In this document: positions 9,235 to 19,248 of the stretch, one piece after another
Layout of the letters: every line of letters starts with the position of its first letter
How positions within the stretch are numbered: the first letter of the stretch is position 1
Source of the DNA: Hydrogenovibrio kuenenii DSM 12350
GTDB lineage: Bacteria > Pseudomonadota > Gammaproteobacteria > Thiomicrospirales > Thiomicrospiraceae
Length of the DNA stretch: 64,000 nt
Reading direction: 5' to 3'
Assembly: GCF_000526715.1 (NCBI RefSeq)
Contig: NZ_JAGP01000001.1
Coordinates: 1,364,001-1,428,000, forward strand
The notes under the pieces: generated by a model
The model's input: only the letters and a program-made list of their open reading frames with translations
Told to the model about the DNA's origin: nothing
The model's database searches: none
Made by a program: the position numbers and the translations under genes

Positions 9235-10302
9235 ATGAGCCATTTTCAAACAGATGACCTGCGTATCAAAGCCATCACAGAAGTAAGCGCCCCAGAAAAG
9301 TTACATGAAAAATACCCCATTTCAGAGGCTGCTGCTCAAACGGTCTATCGTACACGTGAAGCCATCAAAAAGATTTTGAATGGTGATGACGACCGAATGT
9401 TAGTCGTTATTGGCCCTTGCTCGATACATGATCCACAAGCAGCACGTGATTATGCCAAACGCCTTAAAGCATTAATTGATAAACATGCTGATGATTTACT
9501 TATTGTTATGCGAGTCTATTTTGAAAAACCTCGTACAACCGTTGGTTGGAAAGGTCTAATCAACGACCCTAGCCTAGATGAGTCTTTCGAAATCAATAGG
9601 GGCTTGGAGCTTGCTCGTTCACTATTACTCGACATTAACAGTTCAGGCGTACCAAGTGCTACGGAGTTTTTGGATTTAATCTCTCCACAGTATGTTGCTG
9701 ACTTGATTTCATGGGGAGCTATTGGTGCCCGCACAACCGAAAGCCAAGGTCACCGAGAACTTGCATCAGGGATTTCTTGCCCTATTGGATTTAAAAATGG
9801 TACTGATGGTGGTTTTAAAATTGCCGTAGACGCTATTCGTGCAGCAAACAATCCCCATATTTTCTTATCTCTTACGAAACAAGGTCATTCTGCAATTTTT
9901 TCAACAACTGGAAATCCAGACTGTCATGTCATCTTAAGAGGTGGCAATGATGGTCCAAATTATGATGCGCCTCATGTTGCCGAAGCCGTTCAAGCTTTAG
10001 AAAGCGCTCACGTACAAAGCCGACTAATGGTTGACTGTAGCCATGCTAACAGTAGTAAACAGCATAAAAATCAATTAGTCGTTGCTGAGTCCATAAGAGA
10101 TCAACTTTCTGCTGGCGAAGCTAATATCATGGGAGCCATGATTGAAAGTCATATAGAAGAAGGTCGTCAAGACGTTGTTGAAGGCAAAGCACTAACCTAT
10201 GGTCAAAGTATTACAGACGCTTGTATTGGCTGGGATGACAGCATCACTGCACTAGAACTGCTGGCGGAAGGCGTTAGAAACCGCAGAAAAGTAAACGGTT
10301 AA
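9235..10302 (+). CDS. 3-deoxy-7-phosphoheptulonate (DAHP) synthase, class I
   Basis: First step of the shikimate pathway: phosphoenolpyruvate + erythrose 4-phosphate to DAHP. An upstream in-frame start at 9088 would add 49 unrelated residues; I prefer ATG 9235 (MSHFQTDDLRIKAI), which has GAGAA ahead of it and matches the AroF/G/H N-terminus, giving 355 residues. Family motifs: VIGPCSIHD, MRVYFEKPRTTVGWKG, GARTTESQ, GFKNGTDG, DCSHANS. Which amino acid inhibits it (AroF, AroG or AroH type) cannot be read reliably by eye, so no symbol is given. Confidence 0.93.
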   Translation: MSHFQTDDLRIKAITEVSAPEKLHEKYPISEAAAQTVYRTREAIKKILNGDDDRMLVVIGPCSIHDPQAARDYAKRLKALIDKHADDLLIVMRVYFEKPRTTVGWKGLINDPSLDESFEINRGLELARSLLLDINSSGVPSATEFLDLISPQYVADLISWGAIGARTTESQGHRELASGISCPIGFKNGTDGGFKIAVDAIRAANNPHIFLSLTKQGHSAIFSTTGNPDCHVILRGGNDGPNYDAPHVAEAVQALESAHVQSRLMVDCSHANSSKQHKNQLVVAESIRDQLSAGEANIMGAMIESHIEEGRQDVVEGKALTYGQSITDACIGWDDSITALELLAEGVRNRRKVNG

Positions 10303-10318
10303 AACCACTCCTTTTTAC

Positions 10319-11320
10319 TTAGAAATGCTCATAGCCTTTAACTAAAGGTTCTGAGCATTCCTTATCCGCCAAAGGTCTATTCAACCAGACTACAGGTTGC
10401 TCTTGCTTCTCGATCACTTTTCCAATACAACTTATCGAGACACCTAATAACCCAGATTTAGCCTTATCTTCCAAAATAGTAGCCTCGGCATCTGATAAGG
10501 TAAAACACAATTCATAATCATCGCCACCTGTTATCGGCAACCATGCATCTCCGGTTACCCCAATGTACTTCTCCACTGAAGATGAAAACGGAATGCGTTT
10601 ATAGTCAATTTCAGCACTTACATTAGATGAATCCAGTAAGTGGCTTAGGTCAGCAACCAAGCCATCTGAAATATCTATCGCGGCATTTGCTACCTTTTTT
10701 AATTCTAACCCTAACTCAACACGAGGCATAGGACGGTAGAACTTTTCAAAAACAAGATCATCTACCCCGGAAACAGGGTAATTACCCAAAACTGCTTGTA
10801 AAGCCAGAGCGCCATCACCAATCTTTCCTGTGACATAAATTTTATCACCAACACTAGCATTACTTCGACGAAGAACATGAGAGGGTTCAACCCAGCCATG
10901 GGCTGTAACTGTTAAAGTTAAACGATCACTTTTAGTCGTATCACCACCAACCAATGGAACATCAAAAATAGATGATAAACCTTTTAAGCCCTTCGAAAAG
11001 CTGGATAAGAATGCTTCATTTGCGCAGGATTGTGGCAAACTGAGTCCAAGCGAATAAAATGCAGGTTGTGCGCCCATTGCAGCCAAATCACTAAGGTTAA
11101 CAGCCAGCGCCTTCCAAGCAATATCATAAGGCTGTGTTTCTAGAGGAAAATGAACACCTTCAACTAAAGTATCTGTAACAATAACAAGCTGCATGCCTTT
11201 TGGACAGGTCATGACTGCACCATCATCACCAATGCCAATATCCGCAGAACTAGGGTGCAACAAGCTCCCAAACTTTCCTAGCGGTTTAAAGAATTCATCA
11301 ATGATTGAAAACTCTGACAT
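10319..11320 (-). CDS. thiL: Thiamine-monophosphate kinase
   Basis: Phosphorylates thiamine monophosphate to the cofactor thiamine diphosphate. At 333 residues its length is usual. PurM-like fold features: the N-terminal GIGDDGAV metal/ATP loop, DTLVEGVHF, the KALAVNLSDLAAMGA helix, GGDTTKSD, AIDISDGL and GGDDYELCF. Last gene of the nrdR-rib-nusB-thiL block; 95 bases separate it from nusB. It is convergent with the DAHP synthase gene with only 16 bases between stops, and I see no clear terminator there. Confidence 0.95.
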   Translation of the reverse strand: MSEFSIIDEFFKPLGKFGSLLHPSSADIGIGDDGAVMTCPKGMQLVIVTDTLVEGVHFPLETQPYDIAWKALAVNLSDLAAMGAQPAFYSLGLSLPQSCANEAFLSSFSKGLKGLSSIFDVPLVGGDTTKSDRLTLTVTAHGWVEPSHVLRRSNASVGDKIYVTGKIGDGALALQAVLGNYPVSGVDDLVFEKFYRPMPRVELGLELKKVANAAIDISDGLVADLSHLLDSSNVSAEIDYKRIPFSSSVEKYIGVTGDAWLPITGGDDYELCFTLSDAEATILEDKAKSGLLGVSISCIGKVIEKQEQPVVWLNRPLADKECSEPLVKGYEHF

Positions 11321-11415
11321 AGATTACCGGATGACAAGGTTGATTTTTAAGAGAGTGGATTGAGAAAGTTTCCCGTAAACCATTTTAAGAAACGGCTACG
11401 GAAACACAACTGATA

Positions 11416-11913
11416 CTAAGAAGATGTATTGCTCAAGGCTGAAACTTCAAGAGAACGCAGCTCTTGAGCCGCTTTATCCAAAATACCATTAATGTATTTA
11501 TGACTGTCTTCGGCACCAAAACGTTTAGCCAGTTCTACCGCTTCATTCAATATCACTTTGTATGGAATTTCAGGTTTATGCTTCAACTCATAAACCCCAA
11601 TACGTAAAATGATTTTTTCAACAGGGTCAATCATCGCAACACTTCGATCCAGAAACTGTCCGTAAAGTGCATCATACTCATCCACTTCACTTACAACGGT
11701 GTGAACAATATCTTGAAATAGTGGAACATCGATTCCGGTCAAACGCCCCTCTTCATTGAACTGCTTCATAATATCTGTCAAGTCAGAAGTATTCAGCTGC
11801 CATTGATAAAGCGCCTGAAGCGCAACCGCTCTCGATAATGAACGTGGCGTTAGTTTAGACTCGTCTTCAGCGATTTCTTCACCTTGACCCGGTTTAAAAT
11901 TGGAAATATTCAT
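11416..11913 (-). CDS. nusB: Transcription antitermination factor NusB
   Basis: RNA-binding component (with NusE/S10) of the rRNA antitermination complex. 165 residues with the family motifs SRAVALQALYQWQLN, LDRSVAMIDPVEKIILRIGVYEL, PYKVILNEAVELAKRFGAEDSHKYINGILDK. The N-terminal ~20 residues before the conserved SRAVALQ helix are a longer, acidic extension than in E. coli NusB (139 residues). It lies 14 bases after ribH, in the conserved ribH-nusB pair. Confidence 0.95.
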   Translation of the reverse strand: MNISNFKPGQGEEIAEDESKLTPRSLSRAVALQALYQWQLNTSDLTDIMKQFNEEGRLTGIDVPLFQDIVHTVVSEVDEYDALYGQFLDRSVAMIDPVEKIILRIGVYELKHKPEIPYKVILNEAVELAKRFGAEDSHKYINGILDKAAQELRSLEVSALSNTSS

Positions 11914-11927
11914 ATATGTTGGCAGTC

Positions 11928-12389
11928 TTACAATTGTTTTAAAACATTAGCGGTTTCAATCGCTGCAAGAGTACACTCTTCACCTTTATTACCTGCTTTC
12001 GTTCCAGCACGTTCAATCGCTTGTTCAATGGTATCAACGGTTAAGACGCCAAAAGATACCGGCGTACCTGTTTGCAAAGATACAACACCCAAACCCTTAA
12101 CACATTCACCAGCAACATAGTCAAAATGAGGTGTTCCACCGCGAATAACTGCACCTAAAGCAACAATCGCATCATACTTACCAGATTCAGCCATTTTCTT
12201 AGCAACGACAGGAATTTCAAATGCGCCAGGAACCAGCACTTGGTCGATATTATCTTCAGAACCACCATGTCTGATAATTGTATCTACCGCGCCTTTCACT
12301 AAACTATCTACGATAAAACTGTTAAAACGCCCTACTACCAAGCCGATTTTTAAACCCTGAGCCGTCAAGTGGCCTTCAACTGTTTTCAT
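11928..12389 (-). CDS. ribH: 6,7-dimethyl-8-ribityllumazine synthase
   Basis: Penultimate step of riboflavin synthesis: joins 5-amino-6-ribitylaminouracil and dihydroxybutanone phosphate. 153 residues. Motifs: VVGRFNSFI (substrate-binding F), [24 protein letters not shown] with the catalytic histidine, and [23 protein letters not shown]. Normal length and no visible defects. Separated from ribB by 144 bases, which is the only sizeable gap inside the rib block and may hold a secondary promoter. Confidence 0.96.
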   Translation of the reverse strand: MKTVEGHLTAQGLKIGLVVGRFNSFIVDSLVKGAVDTIIRHGGSEDNIDQVLVPGAFEIPVVAKKMAESGKYDAIVALGAVIRGGTPHFDYVAGECVKGLGVVSLQTGTPVSFGVLTVDTIEQAIERAGTKAGNKGEECTLAAIETANVLKQL

Positions 12390-12533
12390 AGTTTTTCCTT
12401 TATATTTTTGTATCTTAATTTCGTCTTAGTAACTAACTACTAATAAACGACTTCTTGAATAGTCGCTTATTTTAACGCTACCTCAAAAGAAATCTTCAAT
12501 TTTTTCTTGTTATCGACTTTAAGAGCGGTTCAC

Positions 12534-13649
12534 TTAAACTTTCTTGTCAAGGTGACCAACAATTTCCAGGCCAAACCCACTTAGTGCGTTCATACGCCAT
12601 GCTGAGCCAATAACCTGCAACTTCGTTAAACCTAAATCCGAAAGAATCTGCGCTCCCAAACCATAAGTCTTAGCATCATCTTCAACCTTTGCTTCCGGCT
12701 GGTTAATGCCTCTGTCTTTCATTTGGAACTGCTGAATTTTATCCAGTAATTCAGTGCCTTCTTCATGCTTTCTGAGCACAACAATAACACCTTTACCTTC
12801 TGAAACAATCTGTTTCATTGCCGCTCGCAATGACCAAGTACAATCTTCACGTTTTGCAGAGAACAAATCACATAAGGTATCAGCCATATGAACTCTCACA
12901 GGAATAGGCTCTTCAGAAGAGATATCACCAAAAGTTAGCGCAAAATGTGCTCTGTGATCTAATGCATCTTCATAACCGATTAACGTAAAATCACCAAATT
13001 CTGTTGGTAAATGGCATTGCGACACACGTTCAATGGTTTTTTCGTTTTTCAGTCGATACTGAATTAAGTCCGCAACTGTTCCAAGTTTAATGTCGTGCTC
13101 AACCGCAAACTTTTCCAAGTCATCACGACGAGCCATGGTGCCATCTTCATTCATGATCTCAACGATAACAGAAGCAGGCTCAAAACCAGCCATTGCCGCC
13201 AAATCACATCCAGATTCAGTATGCCCAGCTCTTTCCAATACCCCGCCAGCACGCGCCATAATAGGAAAAACATGACCCGGCGTAACAATATCACTTGGTA
13301 AGGCATCTTCTTTAACCGCTGCATGAATAGTGGTTGCTCTATCTGCAGCCGAAATACCAGTTGTTACATCTTTAGCCGCTTCAATAGAAACGGTAAAATT
13401 TGTGCCTAAAGAATCTTGGTTGTTGCGAGTCATCAATGGCAAATGCAGCTGCAAGCAACGCTCTTTGGTAAGCGTTAAACAAATCAGTCCTCGACCAAAC
13501 TTCGCCATAAAGTTGATATCATCAGCAGTCACCGCACTGGCAGGCATCATTAAATCACCTTCATTCTCACGGTCTTCATCATCCATGAGGATAATCATCT
13601 TGCCTTGCTTGTAATCTTCAATAAGTTCTTCGATTGTATTTAACTGCAT
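12534..13649 (-). CDS. ribB: Dihydroxybutanone-phosphate synthase fused to a degenerate GTP cyclohydrolase II-like domain (RibBX type)
   Basis: Residues ~1-205 are an intact Rib[16 protein letters not shown] (metal/acid loop) and [13 protein letters not shown], converting ribulose 5-phosphate to dihydroxybutanone phosphate. Residues ~210-371 resemble RibA, but the zinc-site triad is broken. Aligned to the E. coli CLTG...RCDC pattern, the first two cysteines become D and E and only the last is kept (motif [18 protein letters not shown]). The C-terminal half is therefore unlikely to hydrolyse GTP. This matches the RibBX variant known in Proteobacteria, which implies a separate ribA elsewhere. 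No FMN riboswitch is visible upstream. Confidence 0.92.
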   Translation of the reverse strand: MQLNTIEELIEDYKQGKMIILMDDEDRENEGDLMMPASAVTADDINFMAKFGRGLICLTLTKERCLQLHLPLMTRNNQDSLGTNFTVSIEAAKDVTTGISAADRATTIHAAVKEDALPSDIVTPGHVFPIMARAGGVLERAGHTESGCDLAAMAGFEPASVIVEIMNEDGTMARRDDLEKFAVEHDIKLGTVADLIQYRLKNEKTIERVSQCHLPTEFGDFTLIGYEDALDHRAHFALTFGDISSEEPIPVRVHMADTLCDLFSAKREDCTWSLRAAMKQIVSEGKGVIVVLRKHEEGTELLDKIQQFQMKDRGINQPEAKVEDDAKTYGLGAQILSDLGLTKLQVIGSAWRMNALSGFGLEIVGHLDKKV

Positions 13650-13697
13650 GTTTTCGCTCTTTAAAATTACTATAACAAGCTTTTCTGAAAATACTGG

Positions 13698-14348
13698 TTA
13701 AAGAAAACCGTTTTCAGCTAAAAGCTCTTTGGTCACACTGCTTTGCGTTTCATCCTGCGGCGCACTCAGCATTCTTTCTAAATATCGTGCCAGTAAATCC
13801 ACTTCAAGGTTGACCTTGGAGCCAATCTGTAAATCCTTAATCGTTGTTTCCTGACGAGTATGAGGCACGATATTAATATCAAAATTCACACCATCCACTT
13901 TATTAACCGTCAAACTAATACCATTTAAACAAATAGAGCCTTTGGCTGCGATATATTTCGCCAATGCAATGGGGGCTTGAATCTGATAGCGCCATGAACG
14001 TGCATCTTGCTGGATAGATATAATCTCACCCACACCATCCACATGACCGCTTACCAAATGCCCACCTAAACGATCTTGTAAACGCAACGCTTTTTCCAAG
14101 TTAACAGAAGAACCTAACGACAAACCACCTAAAGTCGTAACACTCAGAGTTTCACCGGAAACGTCTGCAACATAAGACTGAGAACCCAACTCTATCGCCG
14201 TTAAACAAACACCATTACAAGCGATACTGTCGCCAATTTTCACATCAGATAAATCCAGTTTTCCTGTATCAATTGTAAAACGAGCATCGCCGTTTACAGA
14301 TTCGATTTTGGAAATAGAACCAATCGATTCAATAATGCCAGTAAACAT
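13698..14348 (-). CDS. ribE: Riboflavin synthase, alpha subunit
   Basis: Dismutates two molecules of dimethyl-ribityllumazine into riboflavin and the pyrimidine precursor. 216 residues built of two lumazine-binding repeats: the first starts MFTGIIESIG and includes DSIACNGVCLTA; the second includes GHLVSGHVDGVGEI and SICLNGISLTVN. The C-terminal trimerisation tail is present. It lies 9 bases after ribD and 48 before ribB, consistent with one transcript. Confidence 0.96.
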   Translation of the reverse strand: MFTGIIESIGSISKIESVNGDARFTIDTGKLDLSDVKIGDSIACNGVCLTAIELGSQSYVADVSGETLSVTTLGGLSLGSSVNLEKALRLQDRLGGHLVSGHVDGVGEIISIQQDARSWRYQIQAPIALAKYIAAKGSICLNGISLTVNKVDGVNFDINIVPHTRQETTIKDLQIGSKVNLEVDLLARYLERMLSAPQDETQSSVTKELLAENGFL

Positions 14349-14357
14349 GGTCTTCTC

Positions 14358-15497
14358 CTAGTTTGAAGGTTTGAGTACCAAGTGCAAATCTTTGCCGATT
14401 CGCTTAACAGAATCAAAATCAAAGCACACTTTATCCGACATGCTTTGCACGTTTGGTAAAGCAAACATCGGTTTCGCATGATTTCCCATTAAAACAGGTG
14501 CCATAAAGGCATGAATCTCATTAACAAACCCAGATTCAATAAAAGCACCGGCAACGACTGCTCCAGCCTCAACCATGACATCTCGAACCTGCTCAACTTC
14601 ATACAAATATTGCAATACAGATTCAATATCCAAACGATCTTCCTCTGCCGAAACGGCTACGACCTCACCCCCAGCCTGGTAGATTTTCTCTACCAATACC
14701 GGATTTTGATCGGCTGTTTGCTTGGATGTCATCAAAAGCGTTTTACCGTTTAGAGATAACATCTTCGCATCCAAAGGCATGCTCAGATTGGCATCCAATA
14801 CCACTCGAATGGGGTTAGCTTCTTCCTCATTCAAGTTCATATCTTTCAGTACAGCTTCATCCAAACGAACATTGAGGCTTGGATCATCAGCAAGAACCGT
14901 CCCTATACCCGTAATGACAGCACCATGTCTTGCCCTCATTTTATGGACTTCAAGCCTAGCCTCATCACCGGTAATCCATTGGCTTTCACCATCACTCATT
15001 GCCGTTCGTCCATCAAGGCTACTGGCAATCTTTAAACGAACATAAGGACGCGCTTTTGTCATAGTGTAAATAAACCCTTCATTCAACTGTTCAGCTTCGA
15101 ACTGCAATAGCCCTACATCAACTTTGATGCCAGCCAGCCTTAAGCGCTCGATACCCTGTCCACTGACTTGTGGGTTTGGGTCTTGCATTGCCACCACAAC
15201 CCTAGACACTTTAGCGTCAACCAAAGCATCAGCGCATGGCGGTGTTTTCCCAAAATGAGAACAAGGCTCTAATGTCACATAGACTGTTGCATCTTCAACA
15301 GGCTCTTCAGCTTGTGCCAAAGCAACACGCTCAGCATGAGGTTGCCCAGCTTTTTGATGCCAACCTGTCGCAATAATACGATTTTCTTGAGTAATGACAC
15401 AACCTACCGCAGGATTCGGTTTGGTTGAATAGATACCTTTTTCAGCCAAAGCAATTGCATGACGCATCATTTCAATATCAAAATCAGAAAACGTCAC
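14358..15497 (-). CDS. ribD: Bifunctional riboflavin deaminase/reductase
   Basis: Carries out the second and third steps of riboflavin synthesis. The N-terminal deaminase (about 1-145) has the zinc site HAERVAL and PCSHFGKTPPCADAL. The C-terminal reductase (about 146-379) has RLKIASSLDGR, GIGTVLADDPSLNVR and VEAGAVVAGAF. 379 residues is normal. The gene carries an antisense copy of the dispersed 17-bp motif at 14671-14687. Follows nrdR by 21 bases. Confidence 0.96.
   Translation of the reverse strand: MTFSDFDIEMMRHAIALAEKGIYSTKPNPAVGCVITQENRIIATGWHQKAGQPHAERVALAQAEEPVEDATVYVTLEPCSHFGKTPPCADALVDAKVSRVVVAMQDPNPQVSGQGIERLRLAGIKVDVGLLQFEAEQLNEGFIYTMTKARPYVRLKIASSLDGRTAMSDGESQWITGDEARLEVHKMRARHGAVITGIGTVLADDPSLNVRLDEAVLKDMNLNEEEANPIRVVLDANLSMPLDAKMLSLNGKTLLMTSKQTADQNPVLVEKIYQAGGEVVAVSAEEDRLDIESVLQYLYEVEQVRDVMVEAGAVVAGAFIESGFVNEIHAFMAPVLMGNHAKPMFALPNVQSMSDKVCFDFDSVKRIGKDLHLVLKPSN
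14671..14687 (+). repeat. Dispersed 17-bp motif, copy 2 (antisense inside ribD)
   Basis: Exact CCAGCCTGGTAGATTTT on the plus strand, preceded by CCC. It is antisense to ribD, where it encodes KIYQAG. So the word is not kept for one peptide. Confidence 0.85.
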
Positions 15498-15518
15498 CCA
15501 TCACCTCATTTAAAAATA

Positions 15519-15983
15519 CTATTTGGAAGTGGTTGCCTTAACCAACTTTTCAATCTCTTCTCTAAAGGCATTCACATCTTGAAACGAGCGATAAACAGAA
15601 GCAAAACGGACATAAGCTACTTGATCTATTTCACTTAACGCATCCATCACCAATTGACCAATTTGTGATGAAGGGATTTCTTTAACCCCTTCTGCCATCA
15701 ATTGTTTGGTGATTTTATTGGCTACTTGATCAATCGCTTCACTTTCAACTGGACGTTTTTCAAGTGCTTTAATCAAACCACTACGAATTTTATCTTCATT
15801 AAAACGTTCACGATTGCCATCAGATTTAATCACTCTAGGCAATGTCAATTCTGCTGTTTCATAAGTGGTAAAACGTTCAAGACACTGAATACATTCGCGA
15901 CGACGTCTCACCTGCGCACCTTCAGTTGCCAGGCGAGAATCGATTACACGCGTATCAGGCGCATTACAAAAAGGACATTGCAT
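15519..15983 (-). CDS. nrdR: Transcriptional repressor NrdR
   Basis: Zinc-ribbon/ATP-cone repressor of ribonucleotide reductase genes. 154 residues. The N-terminal zinc ribbon has four cysteines (CPFC at 3-6 and CIQC near 31-34) and the [17 protein letters not shown] signature. The ATP-cone follows from about residue 45 ([19 protein letters not shown]). Sits 17 bases after glyA and before ribD, the common proteobacterial order glyA-nrdR-ribD. Confidence 0.96.
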   Translation of the reverse strand: MQCPFCNAPDTRVIDSRLATEGAQVRRRRECIQCLERFTTYETAELTLPRVIKSDGNRERFNEDKIRSGLIKALEKRPVESEAIDQVANKITKQLMAEGVKEIPSSQIGQLVMDALSEIDQVAYVRFASVYRSFQDVNAFREEIEKLVKATTSK

Positions 15984-16000
15984 AAATCAACAATACTTTT

Positions 16001-17296
16001 TTATAACTGCATAAAGTCAGTTGCATTCGTGTAAACAGGACGTTTAGCACAAAGCGTTTCTACTTTTTGACGAACTTGATCCACTACTGCTTCATCCCAT
16101 GTACCGGCTTCTTGATTACAAGAATCAATCACGTCACACATCCAGTTCGCAAGATTAATAGAATCTTCTTCAGTAAAACCACGAGTTGTTGATGCTGCTG
16201 TACCAACACGGATACCACTTGTTACAAATGGAGACATAGGGTCATTTGGTACAGAGTTTTTATTTACAGTGATATGTGCGGAATCCAACGCTGCATCCAC
16301 CAACTTACCTGTTAAACCTTGCTCAATGAAACTTACAAGGAACAAATGGTTTTCAGTTCCTTTAGAAACAACATCGTAACCACGGTCCATAAATACTTTC
16401 GCCATTGCTTTAGCGTTGGTTTTTACGTTTTGAATGTAGGTTTTGAATTCTGGTTCCATCGCTTCTTTGAACGCAACCGCTTTAGCCGCAATGACATGCA
16501 TCAAAGGACCACCCTGAGCACCAGGGAAAATTGCAGAGTTAAGTTTCTTTTCAATCTCTGGGTTAGCTTTAGCTAAGATCAAACCTGAACGAGGACCACG
16601 CAATGTTTTATGTGTCGTTGTTGTCGTAACATCAGCGATTTGTACCGGATTAGGGTACTCACCAACCGCAACCAAACCAGCAACGTGCGCCATATCGACC
16701 ATCAAATAAGCACCCACTGCATCCGCAATATCTCTAAAACGCTGCCAATCAACTACTTGAGAGTACGCAGAAAAACCGGCAATGATCATTTTTGGTTTAT
16801 GCTCTTGTGCCAAACGCTCAACTTCTTCATAGTCGATAACTCCTGTTTCTGGATTCAAACCATACTGCACCGCATGATAAATTTTTCCAGAGAAACTTAC
16901 GTGAGAACCATGCGTTAAGTGACCACCATGTGCCAAACTCATTCCCAAAACCGTGTCGCCTGGTTCCAACAACGCCATATAAACAGGTGCATTCGCTTGT
17001 GAACCAGAGTGAGGTTGAACGTTTGCATAGTCAGCACCAAACAATTCTTTTGCTCTATCGATGGCTAACTGTTCAACAACATCAACATACTCACAACCAC
17101 CGTAATAGCGTTTTCCTGGATAACCTTCAGCATATTTGTTCGTCAAAACGCTGCCTTGCGCTTCCATCACTCTTGGACTGGTGTAGTTTTCTGACGCGAT
17201 CAACTCAATATGATCTTCCTGACGTTGCGCTTCTGATTTGATTGCATCTGCCAATACATCATCGTAACCTGCAATCGTCATTGACTTATCAAACAT
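16001..17296 (-). CDS. glyA: Serine hydroxymethyltransferase
   Basis: PLP enzyme interconverting serine and glycine and feeding one-carbon units to folate. 431 residues, 14 longer than E. coli GlyA. The PLP-lysine region [14 protein letters not shown] is intact; other motifs are [21 protein letters not shown] (read as the conserved ELIASEN segment), [10 protein letters not shown] and [10 protein letters not shown]. First gene of the long minus-strand block down to thiL. It shares a 222-base divergent spacer with ettA. Confidence 0.97.
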   Translation of the reverse strand: MFDKSMTIAGYDDVLADAIKSEAQRQEDHIELIASENYTSPRVMEAQGSVLTNKYAEGYPGKRYYGGCEYVDVVEQLAIDRAKELFGADYANVQPHSGSQANAPVYMALLEPGDTVLGMSLAHGGHLTHGSHVSFSGKIYHAVQYGLNPETGVIDYEEVERLAQEHKPKMIIAGFSAYSQVVDWQRFRDIADAVGAYLMVDMAHVAGLVAVGEYPNPVQIADVTTTTTHKTLRGPRSGLILAKANPEIEKKLNSAIFPGAQGGPLMHVIAAKAVAFKEAMEPEFKTYIQNVKTNAKAMAKVFMDRGYDVVSKGTENHLFLVSFIEQGLTGKLVDAALDSAHITVNKNSVPNDPMSPFVTSGIRVGTAASTTRGFTEEDSINLANWMCDVIDSCNQEAGTWDEAVVDQVRQKVETLCAKRPVYTNATDFMQL

Positions 17297-17469
17297 GCTG
17301 TTTTCTCCACACTAAGATTAACTTTTTAAAATAAAGGAGAATTTTACCAATTATCACCGCCTGAAACTACTTTTATGCACTCGGAATGAAAACCAATTTC
17401 CTATTCCCCTATATTTACTTCTATAATTCAGTCTGATATTTTCTTTATACTTTATTAAATAGATGATTT

Positions 17470-17485
17470 TCGGTACAGTTACCGA
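17470..17485. promoter_or_regulatory. Perfect inverted repeat in the ettA leader
   Basis: TCGGTA-CAGT-TACCGA, a 6-bp perfect palindrome with a 4-base gap, 34 bases before the ettA ATG. It could be an operator or a small mRNA hairpin. Possible -10 elements TATAAT (17422) and TATACT (17446) lie just upstream. Confidence 0.4.
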
Positions 17486-17518
17486 TAAATTTATGGCACG
17501 TAAAAACAAGAGTTAGCA

Positions 17519-19189
17519 ATGGCACAATTTGTCTACACCATGAACCGCGTTGGAAAAGTGGTTCCACCTTCAAAATATATCTTAAAAGATATCTCCCTTT
17601 CTTTCTTCCCAGGCGCCAAGATTGGTGTACTCGGGTTAAATGGTGCTGGTAAATCCACGCTTTTAAGAATTATGGCGGGTATCGATACCGACATCGTTGG
17701 TGAGGCTAGACCTCAGCCAGGTATTAAGGTTGGCTATCTTCCTCAAGAGCCACAACTTGATCCTACAAAAGATGTTCGTGGTAATGTCGAAGAAGCTGTA
17801 AAAGAAGTCAAAGACGCTTTAGCACAGTTAGATCAAATTTATGCAGCCTATGCTGAGCCAGATGCAGACTTTGATGCGCTTGCCAAAAAACAAGCAGAAG
17901 TCGAAGACTTGATCCAAGCCATGGATGGACACAACCTAGACCGCCACTTGGAAATTGCTGCTGATGCCCTGCGCTTACCGCCTTGGGATGCAGATGTCAC
18001 CAAACTTTCTGGTGGTGAACGTCGTCGTGTAGCACTTTGTAAGCTACTGCTTGAAAAGCCAGACATGCTTTTGCTTGATGAACCGACTAACCACTTGGAT
18101 GCCGAATCTATTGCATGGCTTGAACGCTTCTTGCTTGAGTTCAGCGGTACTGTTGTCGCTATCACGCATGACCGTTACTTCCTTGATAACGCTGCTGAAT
18201 GGATTCTAGAGCTAGACCGTGGTCAAGGTATCCCTTACCAAGGCAACTACTCTTCTTGGCTTGAGCAAAAAGAAAAACGCCTAGAAGCAGAAGCCAAACA
18301 AGAAGACGCTCGAATGAAAACCATCCAAAACGAATTGGAGTGGGTACGTTCTAATGCTAAAGGTCGTCACGCAAAATCAAAAGCACGTCTTGCACGCTTT
18401 GAAGAATTAAGCAGCCAAGAGTCGCAAAAGCGTAATGAAACCAAAGAAATCTTTATTCCTGTTGCTGAGCGATTAGGGGAAAAAGTTATTGAGGTTAAAG
18501 ACTTAACGAAAAGCTTTGACGACAGATTATTAATTGAAGATTTAACCTTCAACCTACCACAAGGTGGTATTGTCGGCATTATCGGACCAAACGGTGCAGG
18601 TAAATCAACTTTATTCAAAATGTTAACAGGGCAAGAACAACCGGATTCCGGTGAAATCAATTTCGGTGAAACGGTTCAACTCTCGTACGTTGATCAGAGT
18701 CGTGACGCTTTGGACGACAATAAAACGGTTTATGAAGAAATTTCTGAGGGTAATGAAATCTTTACCGTTGGTAATATCGAAATCAACGCCCGTGCTTATG
18801 TAGGGCGCTTCAACTTCAAAGGAACGGACCAACAAAAACGTATTGGCGAGCTATCAGGTGGTGAACGTAACCGTGTACATCTAGCGAAAACTTTAAGAAG
18901 CGGTGGTAACCTGTTACTTTTAGATGAACCAACCAATGACTTAGATGTTGAAACATTACGTGCACTAGAAGAGGCCCTTCTTGATTTTGCAGGCTGTGCA
19001 GTTGTTATTTCGCATGATCGCTGGTTCTTGGATCGTATCGCTACGCACATGCTAGCTTTTGAAGGTGATTCACACGTTGAATGGTTTGAGGGTAACTTCT
19101 CAGATTATGAAGAAGACTTAAAACGTCGTAAAGGTGCTGACGCAGCCCAGCCACACCGTATAAAATACAAGCCCATTATGAAAGGCTAA
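17519..19189 (+). CDS. ettA: Energy-dependent translational throttle protein EttA (ABC-F)
   Basis: Ribosome-associated ABC-F ATPase that gates the first elongation steps according to ADP/ATP. 556 residues, almost exactly the E. coli length. Two ABC domains: Walker [13 protein letters not shown] and [12 protein letters not shown]; signatures [12 protein letters not shown] and [13 protein letters not shown]; Walker [12 protein letters not shown] and [11 protein letters not shown]. The interdomain arm/linker (about 240-320) is rich in E/K/R. No membrane domain. The N-terminus [17 protein letters not shown] is characteristic of EttA rather than Uup or YheS. Confidence 0.95.
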   Translation: MAQFVYTMNRVGKVVPPSKYILKDISLSFFPGAKIGVLGLNGAGKSTLLRIMAGIDTDIVGEARPQPGIKVGYLPQEPQLDPTKDVRGNVEEAVKEVKDALAQLDQIYAAYAEPDADFDALAKKQAEVEDLIQAMDGHNLDRHLEIAADALRLPPWDADVTKLSGGERRRVALCKLLLEKPDMLLLDEPTNHLDAESIAWLERFLLEFSGTVVAITHDRYFLDNAAEWILELDRGQGIPYQGNYSSWLEQKEKRLEAEAKQEDARMKTIQNELEWVRSNAKGRHAKSKARLARFEELSSQESQKRNETKEIFIPVAERLGEKVIEVKDLTKSFDDRLLIEDLTFNLPQGGIVGIIGPNGAGKSTLFKMLTGQEQPDSGEINFGETVQLSYVDQSRDALDDNKTVYEEISEGNEIFTVGNIEINARAYVGRFNFKGTDQQKRIGELSGGERNRVHLAKTLRSGGNLLLLDEPTNDLDVETLRALEEALLDFAGCAVVISHDRWFLDRIATHMLAFEGDSHVEWFEGNFSDYEEDLKRRKGADAAQPHRIKYKPIMKG

Positions 19190-19248
19190 TTCACAATAAC
19201 TTAGCATTATGGTTTTTAATTTTCTGACTTTATTTATAGGAAAAAGTT

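Noticed and set aside
13650-13697. FMN riboswitch in the riboflavin block
   Set aside because: Spacers before ribB, ribE and ribH are too short or lack the conserved RFN sequence; none seen before ribD either.
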